A stretch of 64,000 nucleotides of DNA from Methylobacterium sp. (GCA_020253445.1 JADCBP010000004.1:62001-126000); one strand, 5' to 3'; counted from the stretch's first letter, positions 17,900 to 27,444 are shown. Numbers and translations: made by a program. Notes: generated by a model not told the origin, from the letters alone.

Positions 17900-19135
17900 T
17901 TAGGCCGCCTCGCTCACAGCACCGGCGCGGGCCACCACGTCCGAAGCCGCGAAACCGAAGGCGCGGGCCACGCCATCATCGCCTTCCGAAATCATGAGGT
18001 AGGGCTGGTCTTCCGTCAGCACCGCTTCCATCGGGTGCTGGTGGCTGCCCATCAGGTCGGCAAGGCCCATGGGCATGGCCTCCGGCGCCACGAGCGCCCG
18101 CTCGTTGAGATCGAAGACCGGCACGACGGGAAACGGAAACTCGCTCGCCGCCTCGACCAGCTCCATGCCCGGGCGCATCACCGCAACGAGGCTCCCGAGG
18201 CCGGCCAGACCCTTCTCGCGCCGCAGCGATTCCCGCAGCAGCGGCAAGAGGGATGCCGGCGCCAGCAGGGCCGGCTTTTCGCCCGCGCGCCGAAGCGCGT
18301 TGCGCAGGCGGGCCGCCGTGAACGGGCCGACGAGTTCGATGGTCGTGCCCTGAAACAGCGGCATCAGCAGGCCGGCTGCGAAAGCCGCCGAGCCCGTGGC
18401 GTGCATGGTGGAGACCAGGTTCTGCTCGCGCCCCAGCTTGTGGCGGGTCGCCACGGCGAGGGCATCCGCGAATACCTGCGCCTCGGTGCGGATATGGGCC
18501 AGGACCGCTTTCGCATGGACCGAGAAGGTGATGAGCCCTTCGGCTTCCTGCCTGCGAAGGGGACGATTGGGGTTGGCGTCGACATCCTGCTCGGACCAGC
18601 CATCGAGCGAGATCACGCCATCCGGCAGCTTGTGGCCAAAGGCCGCGACAACACGCACGGAAATCGCGCGCGCGGCGATCTGGCGGGCGATCTCCGCCGG
18701 GCGCAGTTCTTCCAGCCTGCCCGTGGTGATGATCGCGGCGGCGCTGATGCGCTCGCAGGCCGCGCGCAGGGTGTCGATGTTTTCCTCGAGCGGCGCGAGA
18801 GCCGGCGTGATGCCGGCCATGAGGCAGCCCACGATGGTTATGGCCGCTTCTGCCACATTCGGCATCAGGATGAGCGCGCGATCCCCCGCCACAATGCCCA
18901 GGGTCTCGAGCTGGCCCGCGAAGAATTCCGCCTCGCGGTGGAAATCGGCAAAGCTCAGCTGGCGCGGCAGGTTGCCGTCCCAATCCTCGCGGCTGGCGCA
19001 ATCGCGCAGGAAAAGGCGCTCGGGGTTGGCGGCCGCGGCGCTGGCCGCAAGCCCGCTCACCGTGAGCAGGTTCCAGGGTTCGGCGAGCGCATTGCGCGCG
19101 AAATCGGGAGGCGAGGGATGATCAGAACCGGACAT
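17900..19135 (-). CDS. Degenerate, truncated adenylate-forming (acyl-CoA synthetase-like) protein
   Basis: 411 residues resembling the N-terminal domain of AMP-binding enzymes: QLSFADFHREAEFFAGQL, then GDRALILMPNVAEAAITIVG and GCLMAGITPALAPL match the usual early blocks. The nucleotide P-loop (consensus TSGTTGxPK) is absent; the equivalent place reads LITFSVHAKAVLAH. The later YGxTE and RTGD motifs and the C-terminal lid with its catalytic lysine are also missing, against a family length of 500-550. It is therefore unlikely to adenylate anything as written, though the frame is intact. Starts 12 bases after the upstream solute-binding gene, probably co-transcribed; the stop abuts the 43-bp repeat. 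Confidence 0.7.
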   Translation of the reverse strand: MSGSDHPSPPDFARNALAEPWNLLTVSGLAASAAAANPERLFLRDCASREDWDGNLPRQLSFADFHREAEFFAGQLETLGIVAGDRALILMPNVAEAAITIVGCLMAGITPALAPLEENIDTLRAACERISAAAIITTGRLEELRPAEIARQIAARAISVRVVAAFGHKLPDGVISLDGWSEQDVDANPNRPLRRQEAEGLITFSVHAKAVLAHIRTEAQVFADALAVATRHKLGREQNLVSTMHATGSAAFAAGLLMPLFQGTTIELVGPFTAARLRNALRRAGEKPALLAPASLLPLLRESLRREKGLAGLGSLVAVMRPGMELVEAASEFPFPVVPVFDLNERALVAPEAMPMGLADLMGSHQHPMEAVLTEDQPYLMISEGDDGVARAFGFAASDVVARAGAVSEAA

Positions 19136-19147
19136 GATCGTTATTCT

Positions 19148-20986
19148 CTATCGATTCGCCTCAAACCAGAAGAGTTCCACCGTCAGATCGTAGCGCGGGA
19201 GCCGTTCCGGCCAGCGAATATGGCTCCACCGCGCCAGCCAGCGCTCCGAAAGGTGGTAGAGCGGCAGCACATAATGGCCCGCAACCAGCAGGCGATCGAG
19301 CGCCCGCACGGAGGCCGTGAAATCCTCCCGCGATCTTGCCGCGAGCAGCGCCGACAAGGCGCGGTCCACCACAGGCGATCGCACGCCCGCCCAGTTGAGC
19401 GTGCCCGGCTGGTCGGCCGCGATCGAACTCCATCGATTGACCTGCTCCTGCCCGGGTGAGGCGCCCACGACAAAGCCTTCGATGATGCAATCGAAGAGCT
19501 TGTCCTTGAGCCGAGCCCAGTATTGCGAACTGTCAACCAGCCGGATGTTCGGGCGGATGCCCACCTGCCTGAGCGTATCCGCGAAGGCCAGAGCGATGCG
19601 TTCCTTCTCGCGGGTCGTAACGAGGATCTCGAAGGCCAGCGGCTGGCCGCCGGAATGGGTCATCACGCCCTCGCGGATGGCATAGCCCGCCTCACGCAGG
19701 AGTTCGATCGCTCGGCGCATCACCGTGCGGTCCCGGCCCGAGCCGTCGGTTTTCGGCGGGGCCCAGCTCCCGTCGCGGATGGCCGGGGGCAGCGCGGCGA
19801 GTTCCGGCCCGACCAGCGCGATCTCGCGCTCCGAAAGCGGATTGCCCCGGAAGGAGAGGTCGCTCTCATCGAAGAACGAGCCGGTGCGGCGATAGACACC
19901 CGAGAACAGGTTCGCGTTGAGCCATTCGAAATCGAAGAGCGAGAACATCGCCTCGCGCACGCGGATGTCGGAGAAGGGCACGCGTCGCGTGTTGAAGATG
20001 AAGCCCGACATGCCTTTCGGGGCGTTGATCGGCACGGCACGCCGCTCGATCCGCCCCTCGCGCAACGCGGGAATGTCATAGCCGTTCAACCACTTTCCGG
20101 GGTCGATCTCGGCCCGGAAATCGATGAGCCCGGTCTTGAAGGCTTCGAATTGCGTGTTGGAATCGCGGAAGAATTCCAGCCTGAGGGTATCGAAATTGTA
20201 GAGCCCGCGATGGGCGGGCCAATCCGCGCCCCAGTAATCCGCGCGCCGCCGAAGCGTGATCGAGGTGCCGGGCTCCACCGCTTCGAGCCAGTAGGGGCCG
20301 GAGCCGAGAAAGGCATTGAAGCCCATGTTCTCGAAGCGCTCCGGGTCTGTGGCATGGGCCGCCAGCACCGGCATCAGGCCGATGATGAGCGGGAATTCGC
20401 GATCATTCGCCGCCTTGAAGGTGAAGCGGATGGTGCGCTCGTCGCGGATCTCGATCCGCGCGATCTTCTCGGCGTTGCGGCGGTAATTCGGGCGGCCCCG
20501 CTCGGCAAAGAGCTTCCACGAAAACGCGACATCGGCGGCCGTCACCGGTTTCCCATCCGAAAAGCGCGCGCGCGCATTGATCCGAAACTCGACGAAGGAG
20601 CGGTCCGGCGGGGTCGCCACGCTTTCCGCCAGAAGCCCGTAGAGCGTGAAGGGCTCGTCCTGCGAGCGCATCATCAGGGGCTGAACGATGTAGGGCACCA
20701 TCACCGCCGGCGCATTGCCACGCACACTCATCGCATTCAGCGTGTCGAACGAGCCGGCGATCGCCTGCCGCAGCAGGCCACCCTTGGGCGCATTCGGGTT
20801 CGCATAGGGCAGGTGCGGGAAGCCAGCCGGCAGATCCGGCTCGCCATGCATCGCGATGCCATGGCGGTGCAGCGCATCCTCGGCCGAAAGGCGCGGCGGG
20901 GCGGCAAGCGCTCCGGCGCTGGCGCCCAGCCCTGCGAGAACTGCCCGGCGATGCGGTCCTGCATTCCTGATTCGGTGATTTTTCAT
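19148..20986 (-). CDS. Periplasmic solute-binding protein, family 5 (YejA-like), orphan
   Basis: Oligopeptide/dipeptide-class binding protein. A twin-arginine-like export signal (HRRAVLAGLGASAGALAA) is followed by HGIAMHGEPDLPAGFPHLPY and PNAPKGG, a pattern typical of YejA proteins, then INARARFSDGKPVTAADVAF and PYWLEAVEPG. ATG 20986 gives 612 residues; an upstream ATG at 21022 would add 12 residues before the signal and is less likely. No permease or ATPase genes are adjacent, so it must use components encoded elsewhere or serve another role. Possible cargo: short or murein peptides, by family only. Confidence 0.85.
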   Translation of the reverse strand: MKNHRIRNAGPHRRAVLAGLGASAGALAAPPRLSAEDALHRHGIAMHGEPDLPAGFPHLPYANPNAPKGGLLRQAIAGSFDTLNAMSVRGNAPAVMVPYIVQPLMMRSQDEPFTLYGLLAESVATPPDRSFVEFRINARARFSDGKPVTAADVAFSWKLFAERGRPNYRRNAEKIARIEIRDERTIRFTFKAANDREFPLIIGLMPVLAAHATDPERFENMGFNAFLGSGPYWLEAVEPGTSITLRRRADYWGADWPAHRGLYNFDTLRLEFFRDSNTQFEAFKTGLIDFRAEIDPGKWLNGYDIPALREGRIERRAVPINAPKGMSGFIFNTRRVPFSDIRVREAMFSLFDFEWLNANLFSGVYRRTGSFFDESDLSFRGNPLSEREIALVGPELAALPPAIRDGSWAPPKTDGSGRDRTVMRRAIELLREAGYAIREGVMTHSGGQPLAFEILVTTREKERIALAFADTLRQVGIRPNIRLVDSSQYWARLKDKLFDCIIEGFVVGASPGQEQVNRWSSIAADQPGTLNWAGVRSPVVDRALSALLAARSREDFTASVRALDRLLVAGHYVLPLYHLSERWLARWSHIRWPERLPRYDLTVELFWFEANR

Positions 20987-21222
20987 GCCATGAGAATAAG
21001 CAGGCGCAGGGTGAGATGCCATGCTCGCGCGGCGGAAACGTCACGCTTCAGCCGCATTCAACCCGGAGTGACAGGCGAGGGTTTCGCGACGATTCTCCCG
21101 CCCCGGGGGTTGCGAAAAATCCGCAAACGCGCTTAAGCAAACGGCGCATCCGGCAGGATCGGCACGCGGAAGCCTGGCCGGAAGAAAACCTGGCCGGAAC
21201 CGGAAAAGAGGACGATTTTCAA

Positions 21223-21924
21223 ATGAAGCTCCGCTTCGCCCCCCTGGCTCTCGCCATCGCTTTCGGCCTCGCCTCGTTCGGCGCTGAGGCGCAGGGGCAG
21301 CGCCCCGCCCAGCCGGCACCGGCAGCGCCCCCGCAGGCGCCCGCGGCGGTGAAGGTGCCGCTCAAGGCTTCGCCCGGCCAGGCCGATTGGGTGAAGGTCT
21401 GCGACGAAGACCCGGCCGCGAGGAAAACCGTCTGCCTCACCTCGCGGGAATTCGTGGCGGAGAACAACCAGCCGGTGATGGGCATCGCCATCTACCAGGT
21501 GAAGGATGATCCGCGCCGCTTCGCGCGCCTCGTCGTTCCGCTCACCTTCATGATTCCGCCGGGCGTGCGCCTGTCGACCGAGGGTCTGAACCCGATCGCC
21601 GGTCGCTTCCAGCTCTGCTCGCAGGAAGGCTGCTATGTCGAGGTCGAACTGAACGAGGCGGCCATCAATGCGATCAAGAAGGGCAACACCCTGCGCATCG
21701 ACATGCAGAACCAGATTCAGCAGGAAGTGAATTTCGAGCTTCCGCTCGCCGGTTTCGCCAGGATCTATGACAGCGCCGGCCTGGACCGTGCGGCCATCCA
21801 GAAGCTGCAGGAGGAGGAAATCCGTCGCCAGCAGCAAGGTGGCGCGGCTCCGGCTCCCGGCGCGGACGACCTGAAGCGCCGCGGTGAGGAAATGGTTCGC
21901 CAGCGCCAGGGCCAGCCGCAATAA
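21223..21924 (+). CDS. Invasion-associated locus B (IalB) family periplasmic protein
   Basis: 233 residues with an N-terminal signal peptide (LRFAPLALAIAFGLASFGAEA) and an Ala/Pro linker. The IalB core then reads WVKVCDEDPAARKTVCLTSRE, LVVPLTFMIPPGVRLSTEG and FQLCSQEGCYVEVELNEAAI, with paired cysteines likely disulfide-linked. The C-terminus is a Gln/Arg/Glu-rich coiled-coil-like tail. The family is widespread in Rhizobiales; its role outside Bartonella is unclear. ATG 21223 has AAGAGGA about 10 bases upstream. An intrinsic terminator follows. Confidence 0.88.
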   Translation: MKLRFAPLALAIAFGLASFGAEAQGQRPAQPAPAAPPQAPAAVKVPLKASPGQADWVKVCDEDPAARKTVCLTSREFVAENNQPVMGIAIYQVKDDPRRFARLVVPLTFMIPPGVRLSTEGLNPIAGRFQLCSQEGCYVEVELNEAAINAIKKGNTLRIDMQNQIQQEVNFELPLAGFARIYDSAGLDRAAIQKLQEEEIRRQQQGGAAPAPGADDLKRRGEEMVRQRQGQPQ

Positions 21925-21954
21925 GCCGGCGCGAATGTCCCGAGGAAATGTGGA

Positions 21955-21979
21955 AACCGGCCGAAGAGGCCGGTTTTTT
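21955..21979 (+). terminator. Intrinsic terminator of the ialB-family gene
   Basis: AACCGGCC (21955-21962), loop GAAGA and GGCCGGTT (21968-21975) form a perfect 8-bp stem that runs into a T6 tract at 21974-21979. It is 30 bases after the stop codon. Confidence 0.9.
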
Positions 21980-22022
21980 CATGTCCGCAACTTCATGACA
22001 GGCCGCAGGCGGCGGGCCGGGA

Positions 22023-22370
22023 TCAGTGCATCATCGCGTTGTTCTTCGCGCGGAAATGCCCATCATGCTGCTTGCGGAAATGGTCCTGGATCTGCGGATG
22101 CCGAAGCGGGCGGTCGCTGTCATCGATGAGCAGGTTCTGCTCGGAGACATAAGCGATATATTCCGTTTCCGCGTTCTCGGCGAAAAGATGGTAGAAGGGC
22201 TGGTCCTTCCGCGGGCGGAGATGCTCGGGGATCGAGAGCCACCATTCCTCGGAATTCGCAAATTCCGGGTCGACATCGAAAATCACGCCGCGAAACGGGT
22301 AGAACCGGTGGCGCACCACCTGTCCGATCGCGAATTTCGCCTCAACGAACTTGCCTTGACGGTCTTTCAT
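22023..22370 (-). CDS. hspQ: Heat shock protein HspQ (hemimethylated-DNA-binding fold)
   Basis: 115 residues with the YccV/HspQ core: AKFAIGQVVRHRFYPFRGVI, then DVDPEF and HLRPRKDQPFYHLFAENAE, ending with YVSEQNLLID. In enterobacteria the protein is a heat-shock-induced adaptor for Lon and binds hemimethylated DNA; that role is known for the family, not shown here. The C-terminal 20 residues are His/Asn-rich. Convergent with the ialB-family gene. Confidence 0.9.
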   Translation of the reverse strand: MKDRQGKFVEAKFAIGQVVRHRFYPFRGVIFDVDPEFANSEEWWLSIPEHLRPRKDQPFYHLFAENAETEYIAYVSEQNLLIDDSDRPLRHPQIQDHFRKQHDGHFRAKNNAMMH

Positions 22371-22441
22371 GGCCTCAAACCTCGCACGAACCTAACTTAG
22401 GAGGTTTTTTCGCCACCTCAAGAGCCTTGAAGGGGGGGGCT

Positions 22442-23446
22442 TCAACGTTGCCAGCGGCGATGGCCCCACATCCACTGGCCGGGGCGCTCGCGGATGAATT
22501 GCTCGAACTGGCGCTGGATGGCGGCGGTGGTCTCCCAGAGGTCCGCTTCGCGATCCCCCGTCCGCTGCACGGGGACCTCCACCACATCGGCCTCGAAGGT
22601 CGCGCCGTTCCGTCGCGCGACCACGCCTGCGAAGAGCGGGACATCCCGCCCGCGCGCCAGCAATGCCGGGAAGATGGTGGAGGGCGCAGGCCGGCCGAAG
22701 AAGGGCACCGGAAGCCCCGTGAGATCCCGAAGATCCGCCATGATCGTCACGCTGCCGCCATCACCAACGATGCGCAGCAGCTTGCGGGCGGTTTCGCTGC
22801 CTTTCGTGTAGAGGCCGCGCGCATAGAAGGGGCCGCGCGCATCCGTCGCACGCTCATCCACCAGCGGATTGCGCAGGCGCTGATACACGCCCGCCACCGG
22901 CAGGCCGTGATGATGCAGCAGCGGCGAAGCCAGCTCCCAATTGCCCAGATGCAGCGAGACGAACACCGCGCCGCGCGCCTGCGCGGATCTGATCGCCTCG
23001 AAGAAGCCGGGGCGGATCGTGAAGCGATCCTGCGCGGCGATCAGGGCTCGCAGGTGGAAAGCCTCGGCGCTGGTGCGTCCCAGATTGTCCCACATCTGGG
23101 CCAGCAAGTTCGCGATCTCGCCATCCGATTTCTCCGGGAAGGCCGCGCGCAGATGCCCCTCGGCGCGGCCATGCCGCTTGTTCAGCGGCGCGATCCTGCG
23201 CCAAAGGCTCCCGCCGAGCGCGCTGGCGCGATCCGGTCCCAGTGCCCGGATCATGGCCGCACCAAGATCGAACGCCGCGGCTTCCAGCCGGAATTGCAGG
23301 CGCTGGGCGAGGCGGGGGGGAGGCAGGGTCAAGAGCGATCCGGGGGTGGGGCCGCAGCCATCGGCGATCAGGCATGCGGGAACGGGGCTTCCGGCCCCGC
23401 GACGAAGGTGATAATGCCGCCTTTCTCTTTCAAGGCGAAGCCGCAT
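22442..23446 (-). CDS. Lysophospholipid/lipid A late acyltransferase, LpxL/HtrB family
   Basis: Membrane-associated acyltransferase with the HX4(D/E) catalytic motif as SLHLGNWEL, then the substrate-site block IMADLRDLTGLPVPFFGR and the C-terminal WMWGHRRW typical of LpxL/HtrB proteins. Up to 334 residues, but the first ~38 read as low-complexity, Arg-rich sequence. A TTG at 23332 (LTLPPPRLAQRLQFRLEAA) would give about 297 residues, closer to the family, so the true start is uncertain. It could add a secondary acyl chain to lipid A or act in ornithine-lipid synthesis. Divergent from the AEC permease. Confidence 0.85.
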   Translation of the reverse strand: MRLRLERERRHYHLRRGAGSPVPACLIADGCGPTPGSLLTLPPPRLAQRLQFRLEAAAFDLGAAMIRALGPDRASALGGSLWRRIAPLNKRHGRAEGHLRAAFPEKSDGEIANLLAQMWDNLGRTSAEAFHLRALIAAQDRFTIRPGFFEAIRSAQARGAVFVSLHLGNWELASPLLHHHGLPVAGVYQRLRNPLVDERATDARGPFYARGLYTKGSETARKLLRIVGDGGSVTIMADLRDLTGLPVPFFGRPAPSTIFPALLARGRDVPLFAGVVARRNGATFEADVVEVPVQRTGDREADLWETTAAIQRQFEQFIRERPGQWMWGHRRWQR

Positions 23447-23508
23447 CCGTCAAGATGCGATCGCCACCCCGTTCTCGCCTTAACCAGATCGCAGCCCCCG
23501 CGCTTTCG

Positions 23509-24462
23509 ATGAGCCCAGTTGTCTCGCTCGCCTTCCCGTTTTTCGGCCTCATCCTGCTCGGGTTCTTTTCGGGCAAGATCGCGAAGGTTCCGGAAGAGGG
23601 CATGCGATGGATGAATTTCTTCATCGTCTATATCGCGTTGCCGGCACTGTTCTTCAAGCTGATGAGCGTGACGCCGTTCGAGCAGTTCGGGAACTGGCGC
23701 TTCATTCTTGCCACCACGTTGTGCACCTACATCGCCTTCGTCATCTCCTTCGGCATCGGCATCCTCGCCTCGAAGGGAAATGTGCGGGAGGCAGCCATCC
23801 AGGGTAATCTCGGGGCCTATTCGAATGTGGGATACATGGGCCCGGGCCTCACGCTGGCGGCCCTGGGCCCGCAATCGGCCGTGCCGACCGTTCTGATCTT
23901 CGTGTTCGATTCGGTGCTGCTCTTCACGCTGCTGCCGTTCCTGATGGCGCTGGGCGGCAGCGAAAAGTTGAGGTTCTTCGCCACCGCGAAGCTCGTGGTC
24001 ATTCGCATCGTGACGCATCCGTTCAACGTGGCCTCGGCGGCGGGGGTGCTGGCCTCCTATCTCCAGTGGTCGCCGCCGGCGGCGATCGACACGATCCTCA
24101 CGCTTCTGAAGAATGCGGCAGCACCGGTGGCGCTCTTCGCTCTGGGCGTGACGGTGGCCTTGCGACCGCTGACGAAAGTGCCCTTCGAAATGCCCCTGCA
24201 TCTCTTCGTGAAGCTGATCTTCCACCCCGTCCTCGTTTTCGCGATGCTCAGCCTGCTCGGCGGCTTCGAGCGGGTGTGGATTCTCACGGCGACGCTGATG
24301 TCCGCGCTGCCACCCGCGCTCAATGTGTTCGTGATGGCCCGCCAATACAATGTCTGGGTGGACAAGGCTTCATCCGGCGTGCTCGTGGGCACGCTTGCTT
24401 CCATCGGCACGGTGACGGGGCTGCTCTGGCTGATCGCCGAGAACAAGTTGCCGGTCTGGTAG
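23509..24462 (+). CDS. AEC family (auxin efflux carrier) permease
   Basis: 317-residue hydrophobic protein with about ten membrane segments. Family features are the first helix FPFFGLILLGFFSGKIAKVPEE with FIVYIALPALFFKLM, the central NLGAYSNVGYMGPGL and the second-half NAAAPVALFALGVTVAL. Bacterial AEC members export or import small carboxylates; the substrate is not deducible. ATG 23509 is the first sensible start, since the upstream open frame is low-complexity. Its stop is 3 bases from the convergent hydroxylase. Confidence 0.87.
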   Translation: MSPVVSLAFPFFGLILLGFFSGKIAKVPEEGMRWMNFFIVYIALPALFFKLMSVTPFEQFGNWRFILATTLCTYIAFVISFGIGILASKGNVREAAIQGNLGAYSNVGYMGPGLTLAALGPQSAVPTVLIFVFDSVLLFTLLPFLMALGGSEKLRFFATAKLVVIRIVTHPFNVASAAGVLASYLQWSPPAAIDTILTLLKNAAAPVALFALGVTVALRPLTKVPFEMPLHLFVKLIFHPVLVFAMLSLLGGFERVWILTATLMSALPPALNVFVMARQYNVWVDKASSGVLVGTLASIGTVTGLLWLIAENKLPVW

Positions 24463-24465
24463 CGT

Positions 24466-25650
24466 TTACTTCGCTCCGAACACCGGCATGCCGCCGCCAA
24501 GCCGCATGGCAAGACGCCGGAGCGGCGGCACGGCGTTGAACAGGCTCAACCCCGCCGCGCGCGCGAGATCAAGCGGCAGCAGGTTCCCGATGATCGCGGT
24601 GTTGAGGATATCCACGCCCGCGGAACGCGCTTCCACATCCATCTTCCGGTCCCGCGCATAGGCCGCGAGCACCTCTTCCGAGCCGATATCCCGGCCAGCG
24701 CGGAAAGCCTCGCTCACGCGCTTTCCCAGGGCATCGCAATCGCGGAAGCCGAGGTTGAGCCCCTGCGCGCCGATGGGCGGGAAGGCATGCGCGGCTTCGC
24801 CCACCAAGGCGACACGCGCGGCTACGAGGTGTTCCGCCACGAGCTTCTGCATGGGCACGCGGCCCTGCGGGCCTTCGAGCGTGAGCGGCCCCAGGAAATG
24901 CCCGCTCATCCGCTCCATCTCGCGGGTGAATTCCGCAAGCGGCAAGGCGAGGCGACGATCGGCCTCTTCCGGGCGCATGAGCCAGACGATGGCCGAACGC
25001 TTCTCGCCCGAGGGCACGAAGGTGAGCGGACCCTGTCGGGTGTGGAATTCGGTGGAAATGTCGTCATGGTCGCGCGCATGGGTCGCCCGGGCCGTGATCG
25101 CCACCTGGCGGTAGGGCTTGATGCGCGCCTTGATGCCCGCGACCTGCCGCACCGAGGATTTCTGGCCGTCCGCGCCGATCAGCAATCGGGCCGTGATTTT
25201 CGATCCATCCGCCAGTGCTGCGATGATGTTGCCGCCCGCCACCCGATGGCTGCTGACGAGCGCGGGCAGCAGCGTGATGCCTGGCGTCTCCTTCGCCATG
25301 GCGATCAACTCGGCGAGGATTTCCGCATTGGCGATGTTCCAGCCGAAGGCGGGCTCGCCGATCTCGATGGCCTTGAAGGTGGTCGTGGGCGAGCGCACCA
25401 GCGCGCCTGTCACGTCCACGATGCGGATGGCGCGGAGCGGCCAGCCCTTTGCGCGCAGGCGATCCCCCGCACCGATCCTGTCGAGAAACGCGAAGCTCGA
25501 AGCGAAGAGCGCGGCCGAACGGGCATCGTCGCGGATCGTTTCGGGCATGCCGGCAATCGTGACGGTCAGGCCGGCCCGCGCGAGAGCGAGACCGGTCGCG
25601 AGACCCGCGGCCCCGCCACCGGCCACGAGGACATCGATGGTCTTGTTCAT
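24466..25650 (-). CDS. UbiH/UbiF/COQ6-family FAD-dependent hydroxylase
   Basis: Class A flavin monooxygenase of about 394 residues. FAD fold GGGAAGLATGLALARAG at the N-terminus, the middle ARLLIGADGQKSSVR motif and the second FAD motif VALVGEAAHAFPPIGAQGLN, with GE instead of the usual GD. The family hydroxylates ubiquinone precursors; alphaproteobacteria often use one or two such enzymes for several ring positions, so it is a candidate ubiquinone hydroxylase, but other aromatic substrates are possible. ATG 25650 (MNKTIDVLVAGGG) fits the fold; ATG 25680 is possible. Confidence 0.82.
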   Translation of the reverse strand: MNKTIDVLVAGGGAAGLATGLALARAGLTVTIAGMPETIRDDARSAALFASSFAFLDRIGAGDRLRAKGWPLRAIRIVDVTGALVRSPTTTFKAIEIGEPAFGWNIANAEILAELIAMAKETPGITLLPALVSSHRVAGGNIIAALADGSKITARLLIGADGQKSSVRQVAGIKARIKPYRQVAITARATHARDHDDISTEFHTRQGPLTFVPSGEKRSAIVWLMRPEEADRRLALPLAEFTREMERMSGHFLGPLTLEGPQGRVPMQKLVAEHLVAARVALVGEAAHAFPPIGAQGLNLGFRDCDALGKRVSEAFRAGRDIGSEEVLAAYARDRKMDVEARSAGVDILNTAIIGNLLPLDLARAAGLSLFNAVPPLRRLAMRLGGGMPVFGAK

Positions 25651-25719
25651 GGCCGGCTTCTGCTTGATTGAACGTGACATGGCTCTGATCTGGCGCAAGC
25701 TCGGGCAAGCGGCAAGGGT

Positions 25720-27444
25720 TCACGCCTCGAGGAGGCGTCGTGCCGCAGCCCGCGCCTCGCTCTGGTTCGGCGCGAAGGCGAGCAGCGCGCCGCCCTGCTC
25801 GTCGTGCCGCAGGGCATCCGCGATATCCGGGCGCGCCCCGAACACGATCACGCTCGCCTGTTGCCCCTTCGCCTGCCGGGCGAAAGCGCCGATGGCTTCC
25901 GCGCCGCTCGCATCGACCAGCGGAACGGCCGCAAGATCGAGCAGATAGACCTGCGGGCGGATGCCGATCCGGCTCATCACATCCCCAAAGCGCGGGGTGG
26001 AGCCGAAAAAGAGTGGCCCGGCGATGCGGTAGCTCACGATGCGATCATCACCCGGCTCGGTGACCGGCGCCTCGGCGGCGTCATCCTCGAAGGACGAGCC
26101 GGATGTCACTTCCACCAGCCGCGCCATGCGAACGGAAAACAGGATGGCGCCCAGAACCACGCCCACGAGAATGCCCTCGGTGAGGTCGCGGAAGATCGTG
26201 ATGAAAAAGGTCGCGAGCATGACCGCGGCATCCGCGCCATGGCCGCGCAGCAGGCTCAGGATCACGTGCCTTTCCGCCATGTTCCAGGCCACGATGGCGA
26301 GAAGCCCCGCAAGCGCCGCCAGCGGGATTTTCGCCATGAGGGGCGCCAGCAGCAGCATGAAACCGAGGAGATAGACCGCGTGCAGCATGCCCGAGACCGG
26401 GCCATGCGCGCCCGCCCGGACATTCGTGGCGGTGCGGGCGATGGTGCCCGTCGCGGTGATGCCGCCGAAAAGGGCCGCGCCGATATTCGCCATGCCCTGC
26501 GCCACGAGTTCGGTGTTCGAACGATGCCGTCGGCCGGTCATGCTGTCGGCCACCACGGCCGAGAGCAGCGATTCAATCGAGCCAAGCAGCGCGATCGCCA
26601 GCGCATCCGGCAGCAGGGCGCCGAGCCGCGCGAGATCAAGGGCCGGCAGCGAAGGCGCGGGCAGGGAGGAAGGCACCCCGCCAAAACGCGAGCCGATCGT
26701 TTCGACCGGCAGCGCGAACAGCCAGGCCACCATGCTCGCCAGCGTCACCGCGATCAGCAGCACAGGCCAATGCGGGCGATGGCGCTTGACGAGCGAGATC
26801 ACCGCCATCGTGCCCAATGCAATCCCGAAAGCAGCGGGGTTGATGGTGGCGACGGCGCCAAGCAGCGCCTGCAGCTTCGGCAGAAGCGCGCCGGGCTCCC
26901 TTGCGCTGAGAGAAAGCCCCAGCAAATCCTTGATCTGGCTCGCGAAGATGATGACGGCGATGCCCGCCGTGAAGCCCATCGTCACCGGCTGGGGGATGAA
27001 CTTGATCAGCGTGCCGAGCCTGAAGGCGCCAAGCGCCATCATCATCACGCCGGCCATCATGGTCGCGAGCAGCAGTCCGTCATAGCCGTGCCGCTCGATG
27101 ATCGCCGCGACGAGCACGATGAAGGCGCCCGCCGGCCCGCCGATCTGGAATCGGGAGCCCCCGAAGGCCGAGATCAGGAAGCCGCCGATGATCGCGGTGT
27201 AGAGCCCCTTCTCGGGCGCGGCGCCCGAGGCAATCGCAATCGCCATGGAAAGCGGCAGCGCCACGATCGCGACCGTCAGCCCCGCGATCGCATCCTTGCG
27301 GAATTCGCGCGAGCCGTAGCCCTCTCTCCACACGGAGAGAAGTTTCGGAGCAAAGGGCGCATCGGCCGAAAGGGTCACCTCTGGAAGGCCTTGCCAAATT
27401 GGAATCGGAGCTTCACGTTGCGGGATCAGCGCGGGCCTTGCCAA
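25720..27444 (-). CDS. SulP family anion permease with STAS domain
   Basis: 574 residues: a membrane domain opening with REFRKDAIAGLTVAIVALPL and FQIGGPAGAFIVLVAAII, followed by a cytoplasmic C-terminal STAS domain from about 450 with the conserved YLLDLAAVPLVDASGAEAI. The family carries sulfate, bicarbonate or dicarboxylates; substrate unknown here. The start is TTG 27444. It is divergent from the quinone oxidoreductase with 73 bp between them. Confidence 0.9.
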   Translation of the reverse strand: MARPALIPQREAPIPIWQGLPEVTLSADAPFAPKLLSVWREGYGSREFRKDAIAGLTVAIVALPLSMAIAIASGAAPEKGLYTAIIGGFLISAFGGSRFQIGGPAGAFIVLVAAIIERHGYDGLLLATMMAGVMMMALGAFRLGTLIKFIPQPVTMGFTAGIAVIIFASQIKDLLGLSLSAREPGALLPKLQALLGAVATINPAAFGIALGTMAVISLVKRHRPHWPVLLIAVTLASMVAWLFALPVETIGSRFGGVPSSLPAPSLPALDLARLGALLPDALAIALLGSIESLLSAVVADSMTGRRHRSNTELVAQGMANIGAALFGGITATGTIARTATNVRAGAHGPVSGMLHAVYLLGFMLLLAPLMAKIPLAALAGLLAIVAWNMAERHVILSLLRGHGADAAVMLATFFITIFRDLTEGILVGVVLGAILFSVRMARLVEVTSGSSFEDDAAEAPVTEPGDDRIVSYRIAGPLFFGSTPRFGDVMSRIGIRPQVYLLDLAAVPLVDASGAEAIGAFARQAKGQQASVIVFGARPDIADALRHDEQGGALLAFAPNQSEARAAARRLLEA

